DNA of 8,359 bases from a bacterium (GTDB taxonomy: Bacteria > UBA9089 > UBA9088): assembly GCA_003498085.1 (NCBI GenBank), contig DNCM01000192.1, forward strand, positions 1 to 8,359, given 5' to 3'. Position numbers and translations under genes: made by a program. This document shows, one piece after another, positions 1 to 6,018 of this stretch. Under the pieces are notes generated by a model. The model was not told the origin of the DNA. It was given only the letters and a program-made list of their open reading frames with translations, and made no database searches. The stretch's first letter is position 1. Each line of letters starts with the position of its first letter.

Positions 1-1
1 T

Positions 2-100
2 GGATTATATCCTGGAATAAATAAACATATGTTGAAATATATTGTTGATACATTCGAAAGATTCTTCAAAGGAGCAACAGATGAATACAGAAAAATATAG
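2..100 (+). CDS. 3' end of a gene, probably DegT/RfbH-like PLP-dependent sugar aminotransferase or dehydratase (partial)
   Basis: An open frame enters from the left edge and ends at TAG 98-100, leaving 32 codons. The tail begins GLYPGINKHMLKYIVDTF and ends in FFKGATDEYRKI. The pattern (aromatic)-P-G-(x)n-H-M-L-x-Y-I-V-D-x-F-x-x-F-F resembles the extreme C terminus of DegT/DnrJ/EryC1-type sugar enzymes, particularly CDP-4-keto-6-deoxyglucose-3-dehydratase (RfbH)-like proteins. These use PLP to aminate or deoxygenate nucleotide sugars. The frame overlaps the next gene's start by 20 nt, as expected in a compact operon. The catalytic part, including the PLP lysine or its histidine replacement, lies outside the window, so the family call rests on tail resemblance recalled from memory. 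It could be another protein with an amphipathic C-terminal helix. Confidence 0.5.
   Translation, partial: GLYPGINKHMLKYIVDTFERFFKGATDEYRKI
68..74 (+). promoter_or_regulatory. Shine-Dalgarno site AAAGGAG
   Basis: AAAGGAG lies six nt before the ATG at 81. It is the clearest ribosome binding site in the window. It decides the start of the next gene at 81 rather than at an in-frame ATG at 42, which has no such site and would deepen the overlap with the upstream gene. Confidence 0.75.
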
Positions 101-1070
101 GATAGCAATCTTAATATTTGGTACTTACAGAGAAGCAAAATTTATTGTATCTCTTCTTCCACATGTACTAGGGATAGAAGATTATGATTTATATTTGACA
201 TTAAGACATGTAAATTTAGGAGAGAAAACAAGAATTGGCAAACAGGAGAAGGATTTTACTTATGAAGAATTAGAAGGGATATTAGGCAATAATGTCTATT
301 TAAACATTTTGCCATCGTTTGACGAAAAAAATATTTTAAATTCATATGTTATACCTGTAGGCCCAATGCCTGTTGAAAGAGAAATAGCATGGATTTCTTT
401 TTTTCATACATTATTTGCTGGTGTCCAGCAGATTAAGACTAGTTTGCGTAAATACAATTTCGTTTTGGTGTTTAAAACAGATTATCTTATGTGGGACGCG
501 CCAACAATACCGTTGTTAATTGATTTATATCATTCTAATGGTGGCAAAATTATTATTGATGGACAAAGAACTTTTGGCTGGCGGTATAAAGATAGAGTTG
601 ATCTACCTTGGCAAGGCAGCCTTTCCGAAGTTTTTTCATTTATGAACCATCGCCAATTTTTATTACTCTATGACTTTCAAGATGATTTCCCATATATATG
701 GACTGGAATAGGAGAAACAACATTTTTTCGTAATGCACTAAAAAAAATTATAAATGAAACCCAGCAACATCCACGCAAGAATGAAAACTTTCTATCAAAA
801 TACTTTTATCGGATACATTCTGAAATAGACACACCTTATTTCTTCCGTCAAGAAGTTATACCGGATGGGTATAAAAAGAAACTGTTAGAAGTCTTCGGTA
901 GTGAAAAATATCTAAATCCGCATAATAAATTGAAGATAGTTTGGTCAAGTTACAAATTTTTTGATACCCTTTCTGACGACGGATTTATTAACCTTAAAAA
1001 AGATTTAGAAAAATTATCTCCAAAAAAGATGAATTTTTTACTGAGTTCCATAGGAGAAATAAAAAGATAA
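81..1070 (+). CDS. putative glycosyltransferase-like protein (WavE-like) of surface polysaccharide synthesis
   Basis: This is a soluble protein of 329 residues with no signal peptide or membrane segment. It opens with a beta strand leading to FGTYR (about 13-17), then a DYDLYL strand (34-39). A central YNFVLVFKTDYLMWD stretch (125-139) follows. This order resembles WavE-like and related LPS/capsule proteins, where an N-terminal G-x-x-R loop is followed by a 'YD-x-x-x-x-x-R-T-D' strand; here the arginine is replaced by K132 in FKTDY. GETTFFRNAL (211-220) and a basic, helical C terminus follow. From context the likely role is cytoplasmic sugar transfer to a glycan intermediate, but donor and acceptor cannot be read. 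The start at 81 is set by the AAAGGAG site. The gene ends TAATG with the next gene's ATG, suggesting translational coupling. The family assignment is tentative; being a polysaccharide-cluster protein is more certain. Confidence 0.5.
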   Translation: MNTEKYRIAILIFGTYREAKFIVSLLPHVLGIEDYDLYLTLRHVNLGEKTRIGKQEKDFTYEELEGILGNNVYLNILPSFDEKNILNSYVIPVGPMPVEREIAWISFFHTLFAGVQQIKTSLRKYNFVLVFKTDYLMWDAPTIPLLIDLYHSNGGKIIIDGQRTFGWRYKDRVDLPWQGSLSEVFSFMNHRQFLLLYDFQDDFPYIWTGIGETTFFRNALKKIINETQQHPRKNENFLSKYFYRIHSEIDTPYFFRQEVIPDGYKKKLLEVFGSEKYLNPHNKLKIVWSSYKFFDTLSDDGFINLKKDLEKLSPKKMNFLLSSIGEIKR

Positions 1071-3100
1071 TGGAAAAAAATCTTGTCAGAGTTTTCTTAG
1101 CCGACCTAAACCATCAAGGTCATAATGTTAAAACATTTCCATACGGAGTAGGTTGTGTAGCAAGCTTTGCAAAAAAGATATTTGGAGATAAAATTTCTAT
1201 TGAGCTCTTTAAGTCACCAGAAAAGTTAGCAGATGCCATTATTGCCAATCCACCACAGATTCTTGGATTTTCAAATTACATTTGGAATTTCTACCTATCT
1301 TATGAACATGTTAAAAGAGCAAAACTTATTAATCCAAATATAATTGTCATTTTTGGGGGGTCAAATTACCCTGATCAAATACATAGGCAGGTTGAATTCT
1401 TAAAGATATACAACCTAATTGACTTTTATATATACAAAGAAGGAGAAATTTCATTTAGTGAGTTACTGAAAGTTTTATATACTTACAATTTTGATTCTTC
1501 TAAACTCAAAGAAGCAGAAGTGGCAATAAAGGGCTGTCATTATTTATTCAACGGAAAATGTGTATTTACGGAACCAAGTCCTAAGATTAAATGTCTTGAT
1601 GCTTTCCCATCCCCATATCTTTCAGGTATCTTAGATAGATTTTTTGAAGAGGGATATGCTCCACTTCTATTATTTAAACGAGGGTGTCCATTTTCATGCA
1701 CATTCTGTAGTGGGGGGATAGCATATCATAATAAGTTAGGTGTTTTAAGTGTTGAGCGTTTTCAGCAAGAATTAGAGTATATAGCCAAAAGGGTAAAAAA
1801 CAATCCAGTATTATATTTAGGAGATGACAACTTTGGTATGTATCCGGATAACATAAAGGCGTGTGAAGTTATCAACTATATTCAAAAAAAATATAGTTGG
1901 CCTAAAGAAATTAGTGTTTCAACGGGTAAAAGATTCTTTGATAGAATTTTGCATTGCGCAGATTTGGTTAATGGTGCGATAAGAGTAGGAATATCGGTTC
2001 AATCAACAGATAAAAATGTGTTAAAAAATATCAAACGAATAAACATTTCAAAAGAAGATATTACCAAGATTGTAGATCGTGCGCATAGCAAAGGAGAGAG
2101 GGCGTTTTCAGAGGTAATACTTAATCTTCCAGGTGACAATATTGAAGCACATCTTAATACAATCCGTACGCTCATAGAAGTAGGGGTTGATAGAATACAA
2201 ATGTATCCGTTGTTACTCTTGAGAGGTACAGAATTGGAAACAGATGTTTCACGAAAAAAATTTGGAATAAAAACTAAGTTTAGGATTTTACCTCGTTGTT
2301 TTGGTTTTTACCGGTTTGGAAACTCTTTCTATTCATCTGCAGAAATTGGAGAGATGGTAATTGAGACAGATATAATGTCATTTGAAAACTATCTTTATTG
2401 TAAATCATTCCAGCTTAGTGTGGAATTATTTTATAACGACCATTATTTTGTAGAACTTGAAGGTTTAATAAGATGTCTTGGGTTATCTGTGTTTGAATTT
2501 ATAAAAGATTGTCACAACTTAGTGAATTTCCAAGAGGATTTAAAATTGTTGTATACTGGACTGGTCAGGGAGGTAGATAGGGAACTCCATGATAAAAGGG
2601 AGATACTTGAAGAATTTATCACTTCAAAAGAATGGATGGATGAGTATGCTAAGGAAGAATATAAAAATAGTCTTGCTACATGTCGCGCCATTGGAATTTT
2701 AAAATATTCCCGTTTAGTCCATAATGTTGCTTCTCAGGCACTTCATAACTATATTCTAAGAAATGGATTTGATGACCAGGAACTGAAACTATATATTGAC
2801 CAGCTGGTACGGTTTAGTCTGCTTAGAAAGGTTGACATTTTAGATGTTAATTCCAAACTTGTTGATGAGTTTAGGTATGATTTTAAAAAGATATCTCAAG
2901 AAAATTTTTTACAGTTACCTTCTAAATTTCGTCTTTTGAAGAAGCAAAAGATTGAATTTTACTTTGAAAATGAAATTCAAGAAAAAATAACAAAATTATA
3001 TCAAGAATATGATGATAATCCAATATTAGGCATGAGAAATATTCTATACTATTCTCCCACCGCTGATCTTCATCAATATTTCAGAAGTTTTAAATATTGA
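1070..3100 (+). CDS. B12-binding-type radical SAM protein
   Basis: This 676-residue enzyme has an N-terminal Rossmann-like region of the cobalamin-binding type (about 1-150), with PYGVG (25-29), GFSNYIWNF (66-74) and IFGGSNYPD (94-102). The radical SAM core (about 195-400) carries the [4Fe-4S] motif CPFSCTFC (C206, C210, C213), DDNFG (252-256), GISVQS (307-312), LPGDN (353-357) and RGTEL (385-389). The layout matches the BchE-like class of B12-dependent radical SAM enzymes, which perform C-methylation or other radical chemistry. A canonical DxHxxG cobalamin-ligand motif is absent; DLNHQG (12-17) is only a near miss. Residues from about 400 to 676 are helix-rich and unassigned, making the protein longer than a minimal B12/radical SAM unit. 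The start is coupled to the previous stop (TAATG), with GGAGA at 1053-1057. Context suggests modification of a sugar, glycan or lipid carrier, but the substrate is unknown. Confidence 0.88.
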   Translation: MEKNLVRVFLADLNHQGHNVKTFPYGVGCVASFAKKIFGDKISIELFKSPEKLADAIIANPPQILGFSNYIWNFYLSYEHVKRAKLINPNIIVIFGGSNYPDQIHRQVEFLKIYNLIDFYIYKEGEISFSELLKVLYTYNFDSSKLKEAEVAIKGCHYLFNGKCVFTEPSPKIKCLDAFPSPYLSGILDRFFEEGYAPLLLFKRGCPFSCTFCSGGIAYHNKLGVLSVERFQQELEYIAKRVKNNPVLYLGDDNFGMYPDNIKACEVINYIQKKYSWPKEISVSTGKRFFDRILHCADLVNGAIRVGISVQSTDKNVLKNIKRINISKEDITKIVDRAHSKGERAFSEVILNLPGDNIEAHLNTIRTLIEVGVDRIQMYPLLLLRGTELETDVSRKKFGIKTKFRILPRCFGFYRFGNSFYSSAEIGEMVIETDIMSFENYLYCKSFQLSVELFYNDHYFVELEGLIRCLGLSVFEFIKDCHNLVNFQEDLKLLYTGLVREVDRELHDKREILEEFITSKEWMDEYAKEEYKNSLATCRAIGILKYSRLVHNVASQALHNYILRNGFDDQELKLYIDQLVRFSLLRKVDILDVNSKLVDEFRYDFKKISQENFLQLPSKFRLLKKQKIEFYFENEIQEKITKLYQEYDDNPILGMRNILYYSPTADLHQYFRSFKY

Positions 3101-3246
3101 TGAAGGAAAAGAATGTAATTTAATGATTGGAACTTCAAGGTTTATAAGCTATAAATTGTATAAATATTTTAAAGATAAGAAAAAAGATGTAAAGAGTATA
3201 TATTATCTACATAAGTTTGAAGGTCCTGAGGAGGATAAGATATATT

Positions 3247-3266
3247 TTAACCTTTATTAACCTTTA
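3247..3266 (+). repeat. 10-bp perfect tandem duplication inside the reductase pseudogene
   Basis: TTAACCTTTA occurs twice back to back (3247-3256 and 3257-3266). Ten is not a multiple of three, so the duplication shifts the frame and creates the TAA at 3258. Deleting one copy restores an SDR-like frame. It is best read as a slippage-type inactivating event rather than a functional repeat. Confidence 0.8.
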
Positions 3267-3288
3267 TAAATGTGATTTCTCAGATATA

Positions 3289-3317
3289 TTGAAATTAAAA
3301 AACCTAACACCCATAAT
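3289..3317 (+). promoter_or_regulatory. candidate sigma-70-type promoter in front of the RmlD-like gene
   Basis: TTGAAA (3289-3294) and CATAAT (3312-3317) are separated by 17 nt, each matching five of six consensus positions. Transcription would begin only a few bases before the ATG at 3328, giving a nearly leaderless message. That would fit the absence of a Shine-Dalgarno site there. In DNA this AT-rich such matches arise often by chance, and the region is also decayed coding sequence. Confidence 0.25.
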
Positions 3318-3327
3318 TTAGTGCCAA

Positions 3328-4242
3328 ATGGTTTATAATCGCCTAAAATTATATAAAACTCCTCCCAAAACCGTTATAATTGGTGCAAGTGGTTTTCTTG
3401 GCTCTGCTTTCCTATTTACTTATCGTAATATTCATCCAGATTGCGTTGGTACCGCACGAAAGTTAGATGGCTATAATATTTTTTATGTGGATTTGCTTTC
3501 TCCAAATATCGCCCCCTTAAAATTAACAGAGAAAGGACACAAAGAAGCACTAATTCTTGCTGCCATTCCTAAGATTGAAAGATGTGAAAAAGAAAAGGAG
3601 CTAACTAGAAAGGTAAATGTAGATGGAACATTGGAACTTATTAAGCAGCTTGTTAGCGAGGGTATTAAACCTATTTTTTTCTCAAGCGATTATGTATTTG
3701 ATGGTGAAAAAGGAAATTATGAAGATGACGCTCTGACCAATCCCATTACAGAATATGGAAGGCAGAAGGCAGAGGTTGAGGCAAGGATTAAAGACATTGC
3801 TAAAGATAATTATTTGGTTGTGCGATTAGGCAAGGTTTTTTCACTAAAGAAGGGAGACAATTCACTTCTTGATGAAATGGCAAGCATTTTAGCAAGTGGA
3901 GGAATTGTTAAAGCTGCCTTTAACCAGATTTTTTCTCCCATGCTTATTTCAGATGTAATTAATGCTGTTGCTTATCTTCAAGCAAAAGGTACCACAAAAA
4001 TTATCAATGTATGCTCTCCGGAAGTATGGTTAAGGTATGACTTGGCATTGGAGATGGCAAAAGCAATGGGTATTGAATCCAAACAGATACAAAGAATATC
4101 ACTAGATGAGATTGCAAGTGAAGCTAAACGCCCAAAAAATACAAGTATGATTCCCAAAAGATTGTTATCAGAAAAACAAATTACCTTTACATCTATATCA
4201 AAATGTATTAAAATTATAGCAAAAAATTATAGAGATATATAG
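3328..4242 (+). CDS. NAD(P)-dependent sugar reductase/epimerase, RmlD-like (SDR superfamily)
   Basis: This 304-residue protein is close to the usual 280-300 of dTDP-4-dehydrorhamnose reductases. A Rossmann nucleotide-binding loop IIGASGFLG (17-25) carries G19, G22 and G25. RmlD-type hallmarks follow: RKVNVDGT (94-101), FFSSDYVFDG (117-126) with the central Ser/Asp-Tyr signature, and the catalytic pair Y143-x-x-x-K147 in EYGRQK. The C-terminal half (FSPMLISDV, then INVCSPEVW) matches the substrate-binding part. The expected reaction is NAD(P)H-dependent reduction of a nucleotide-linked 4-keto-6-deoxy sugar, as in dTDP-rhamnose formation, but other 6-deoxy sugars are possible. About 14 residues precede the first strand, more than typical, and no ribosome binding site is visible; no other ATG, GTG or TTG allows a complete fold. 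A decayed relative lies immediately upstream. Family call strong, exact substrate unknown. Confidence 0.85.
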   Translation: MVYNRLKLYKTPPKTVIIGASGFLGSAFLFTYRNIHPDCVGTARKLDGYNIFYVDLLSPNIAPLKLTEKGHKEALILAAIPKIERCEKEKELTRKVNVDGTLELIKQLVSEGIKPIFFSSDYVFDGEKGNYEDDALTNPITEYGRQKAEVEARIKDIAKDNYLVVRLGKVFSLKKGDNSLLDEMASILASGGIVKAAFNQIFSPMLISDVINAVAYLQAKGTTKIINVCSPEVWLRYDLALEMAKAMGIESKQIQRISLDEIASEAKRPKNTSMIPKRLLSEKQITFTSISKCIKIIAKNYRDI

Positions 4243-4298
4243 AAAGATACAGAAAAAGAGATTCGGAACAGTGTTAGGAATTTACTTAGAAAGAAAAA

Positions 4299-4859
4299 AT
4301 GACCCTGGGACAACATTGGTCATACAATCTTTATAATGATCCTAAGCGGTTAGTATTTGTTCTTTCGAGATACAAATTTTCTGCAAAAATAGGAGCAAAA
4401 GATAGACGAATTCTTGAGCTTGGGTGCAGTGAGGGAATCGGTGTTCCAATTTTATCTGAGTTTGCCAAAAGCTATACAGGTGTTGATATGGACAGAGACG
4501 CAATAGAGACAGCAAGAAAAAACTTTGGTAGTGATAGTGTAATATTTATAATTGTAAGTTTTGATGTGATAGAACATATATTACCTAAAAATGTATCTTT
4601 GTTTTTTCATAAAATAGTAAACTTTCTTACTCCTTATGGAATCGCAATTATTGGAACACCTAATATTACTTCACAGCAACATGCGTCTCCTGTGACAAAA
4701 GCAGGGCATGTTAACATTTATTCATGGGAAAGACTTGAGTATGAAATGAGACAGTATTTTGTTCATGTTTTTATGTTTGGGGCAAATGATGAGGTTATTC
4801 ATACAGGCTTTTTACCAATGGCTCATTATTTAATAGGGCTTGGCTGCCGTAAAAAATGA
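4299..4859 (+). CDS. class I SAM-dependent methyltransferase with apparent internal deletion
   Basis: This 186-residue protein has a recognisable methyltransferase N terminus, MTLGQHWSYNL. The SAM-binding motif I is ILELGCSEGIG (38-48), the acidic residue after strand 2 is in YTGVDMD (59-65), and strand 4 is VSFDVIEHI (86-94). GTPNIT and AGHVN follow, then a C-terminal FGANDEVIHTGFLPMAHYL block. Between FI (83-84) and IVSFDV (85-90) the usual acidic strand and loop, in relatives roughly 'DDF-x-x-K-x-(Y/F)-G-x-FD', are missing. About 14 residues appear to have been lost in frame near 4550. That region helps bind the adenine of SAM, so activity is doubtful although the frame is open. Likely ancestral role: O- or N-methylation of a sugar in the repeat unit. 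An in-frame stop at 4287-4289 fixes the start at 4299; the ribosome binding site is weak. The stop overlaps the next small ORF as ATGA. Confidence 0.78.
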   Translation: MTLGQHWSYNLYNDPKRLVFVLSRYKFSAKIGAKDRRILELGCSEGIGVPILSEFAKSYTGVDMDRDAIETARKNFGSDSVIFIIVSFDVIEHILPKNVSLFFHKIVNFLTPYGIAIIGTPNITSQQHASPVTKAGHVNIYSWERLEYEMRQYFVHVFMFGANDEVIHTGFLPMAHYLIGLGCRKK

Positions 4860-5020
4860 AACCAGACTTCTTTTCTGCAAAAAACATAATATTTAAAAAT
4901 AAATATTTGGAATTATATTCTATAGTTGGCGATTTTGGGAATTTTACTAAAGAGTATTTTGTCACAAGAATGGGAATAAGGGTTGGGATTATCTTAGAGA
5001 AGGATGATTTTATATTATGA
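4856..5020 (+). CDS. small hypothetical protein (54 residues)
   Basis: This ORF begins in the ATGA that ends the methyltransferase gene and stops in the ATGA that opens the glycosyltransferase gene, so it fills the gap exactly with 4-nt overlaps at both ends. The product starts MKPDFFSAKNIIFKNKYLEL, contains VGDFGNFTKEYFVTRMG and ends in GIILEKDDFIL. It has no signal peptide or obvious membrane segment and a normal mix of charged and aromatic residues, unlike translated noncoding AT-rich DNA. I do not recognise the family. It may be a genuine small protein of the pathway, or the surviving piece of a larger gene whose frame happened to be kept. The exact fit is the main evidence that it is translated and couples its neighbours. 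Confidence 0.5.
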   Translation: MKPDFFSAKNIIFKNKYLELYSIVGDFGNFTKEYFVTRMGIRVGIILEKDDFIL

Positions 5021-6015
5021 TGGAAGATAAACTTTCGGTCATAATGTCTAATTATAACCACGCAGAATATATTGGTGAGGTACTTACGGCTATATTAAAC
5101 CAATCATATAGACCAATAGAGGTTATTCTTATTGATGATGGTTCAACGGATAATAGTATTGAGATTATCCAAGAATTTGTTGAAAAAGACACTATTGTTC
5201 ATTTGATAAGGAATGAAAAAAATATGGGTCTATTTTACGTGGCAAAGCAGGTGGAAAAATTGCTTGAAACTGTAAAAGGAAATTATATCTATTTTTCATC
5301 AGATGATAAGATCCTTCCAGGCTTTTTTGAAAAATCTATGAATCTACTATCAAGATATCCAGAGGCTGGGTTGTGCTCTACTATTATGCTACTCATCGAT
5401 GAATATGGAAAAGAGAAAGGGATTATGTGGACCCCTGTTGTTTCAGAGAATGAATGTTTTTTTTCTCCTCAAAAAGTAGTTTTTAATTTGCGAAAGTTTG
5501 GTAGCTGGATACATGGTGGCACGACTATATACCGCAAAGAGGCTTTTATAGAGGCTGGGGGAAACATCCTCGTCACAAAATTACATTCTTTTGTTGATGG
5601 ATTTATCGCCCAGGTTATTGCCCTTAAATATGGAGCATGCTTTATTCCAGAACCCCTAATGTGCTGGAGAAGGATGGAAGAAGGCTATGCGGCATCTTGT
5701 AGTAAAAATCTTGATCTACAGTTTGAGATTATTAATAATGCAGTTTGGTTAATGTCTTCTACCTACAAGGAATTATTTCCTCCTGATTATGTTATTGATT
5801 GGAAAAGAAAGCACTTATATTCAATGAACATAACCCGCTTCTCCTTAGAGAAAGCCCAGATTGATAAGTTTATAAATCTTCTCTCTCCTTTAAATCCATT
5901 TGACAAGGTATTTTTCTTTATTCTCCGAATATTTACTTGGTTTAAGTATATGTTTACAAAATTTTATATCCATATTCGTCTAAAATTGTATATTCGTCCC
6001 AAGATTTATAAATAA
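5017..6015 (+). CDS. family 2 glycosyltransferase (GT-A fold)
   Basis: This protein has 332 residues. The N-terminal catalytic domain (about 5-220) begins LSVIMSNYNHAEYIGEVLTA, the classic GT2 opening. It then has VILIDDGSTDNS (36-47), whose aspartates contact the nucleotide, and YIYFSSDDKILPGFF (90-104), where S95-D96-D97 replaces the DxD metal-binding motif. GSWIHGGTTIYRKEAF lies in the acceptor-side region. The C-terminal third is basic and amphipathic (FFFILRIFTWFKYMFTKF), which may hold the enzyme at the inner membrane face. The role is transfer of a sugar from an NDP donor to a lipid-linked intermediate; specificity cannot be read. ATG 5017 overlaps the small ORF's stop, and ATG 5020 is an equally possible start. 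A GAAGGA site lies at 4999-5004. The flippase gene follows after three bases. Confidence 0.9.
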   Translation: MMEDKLSVIMSNYNHAEYIGEVLTAILNQSYRPIEVILIDDGSTDNSIEIIQEFVEKDTIVHLIRNEKNMGLFYVAKQVEKLLETVKGNYIYFSSDDKILPGFFEKSMNLLSRYPEAGLCSTIMLLIDEYGKEKGIMWTPVVSENECFFSPQKVVFNLRKFGSWIHGGTTIYRKEAFIEAGGNILVTKLHSFVDGFIAQVIALKYGACFIPEPLMCWRRMEEGYAASCSKNLDLQFEIINNAVWLMSSTYKELFPPDYVIDWKRKHLYSMNITRFSLEKAQIDKFINLLSPLNPFDKVFFFILRIFTWFKYMFTKFYIHIRLKLYIRPKIYK

Positions 6016-6018
6016 AAA

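Larger units (their letters stand above)
3100..3327 (+). pseudogene. decayed 5' part of a Rossmann-fold (RmlD/SDR-like) sugar reductase gene
   Basis: The ATG at 3100 overlaps the radical SAM stop as TGATG and reads MKEKNVI before TAA at 3121-3123. Adding one base there joins it to a frame (3123-3257) reading MIGTSRFISYKLYKYF and onward to IYFNLY, which stops at 3258-3260. That stop sits in a perfect 10-bp tandem duplication (3247-3266). Removing one copy continues the frame as KCDFSDILKLKNLTPII to TAG 3319-3321. Dropping A3320 would instead read IICAK. The assembled product looks like the first 65 or so residues of an SDR/RmlD protein: strand, nucleotide-binding loop, helix, strands, then the 'LT-x-x-I-I-C-A' strand. 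The loop GTSRFIS has lost the second and third glycines of GxSGFIG, each explained by one G-to-A change (AGG, AGC). The rest of the gene is absent because the intact reductase begins at 3328. Homology is inferred by eye. Confidence 0.6.

Noticed and set aside
42..80. Longer start (ATG 42) for the first complete gene
   Set aside because: It has no ribosome binding site, adds 13 residues unlike a typical start, and deepens the overlap with the upstream gene. ATG 81 has AAAGGAG six bases before it.
3319..4242. TAG recoding that would join the pseudogene frame, the RmlD-like gene and its downstream tail
   Set aside because: TAG also ends the partial first gene and the last methyltransferase at sensible places, and the pseudogene has other lesions that recoding would not explain.
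4795..5061. Reverse-strand 88-residue ORF
   Set aside because: It lies over the methyltransferase end, the small ORF and the glycosyltransferase start, all better supported on the + strand, and its product matches no recognisable motif.
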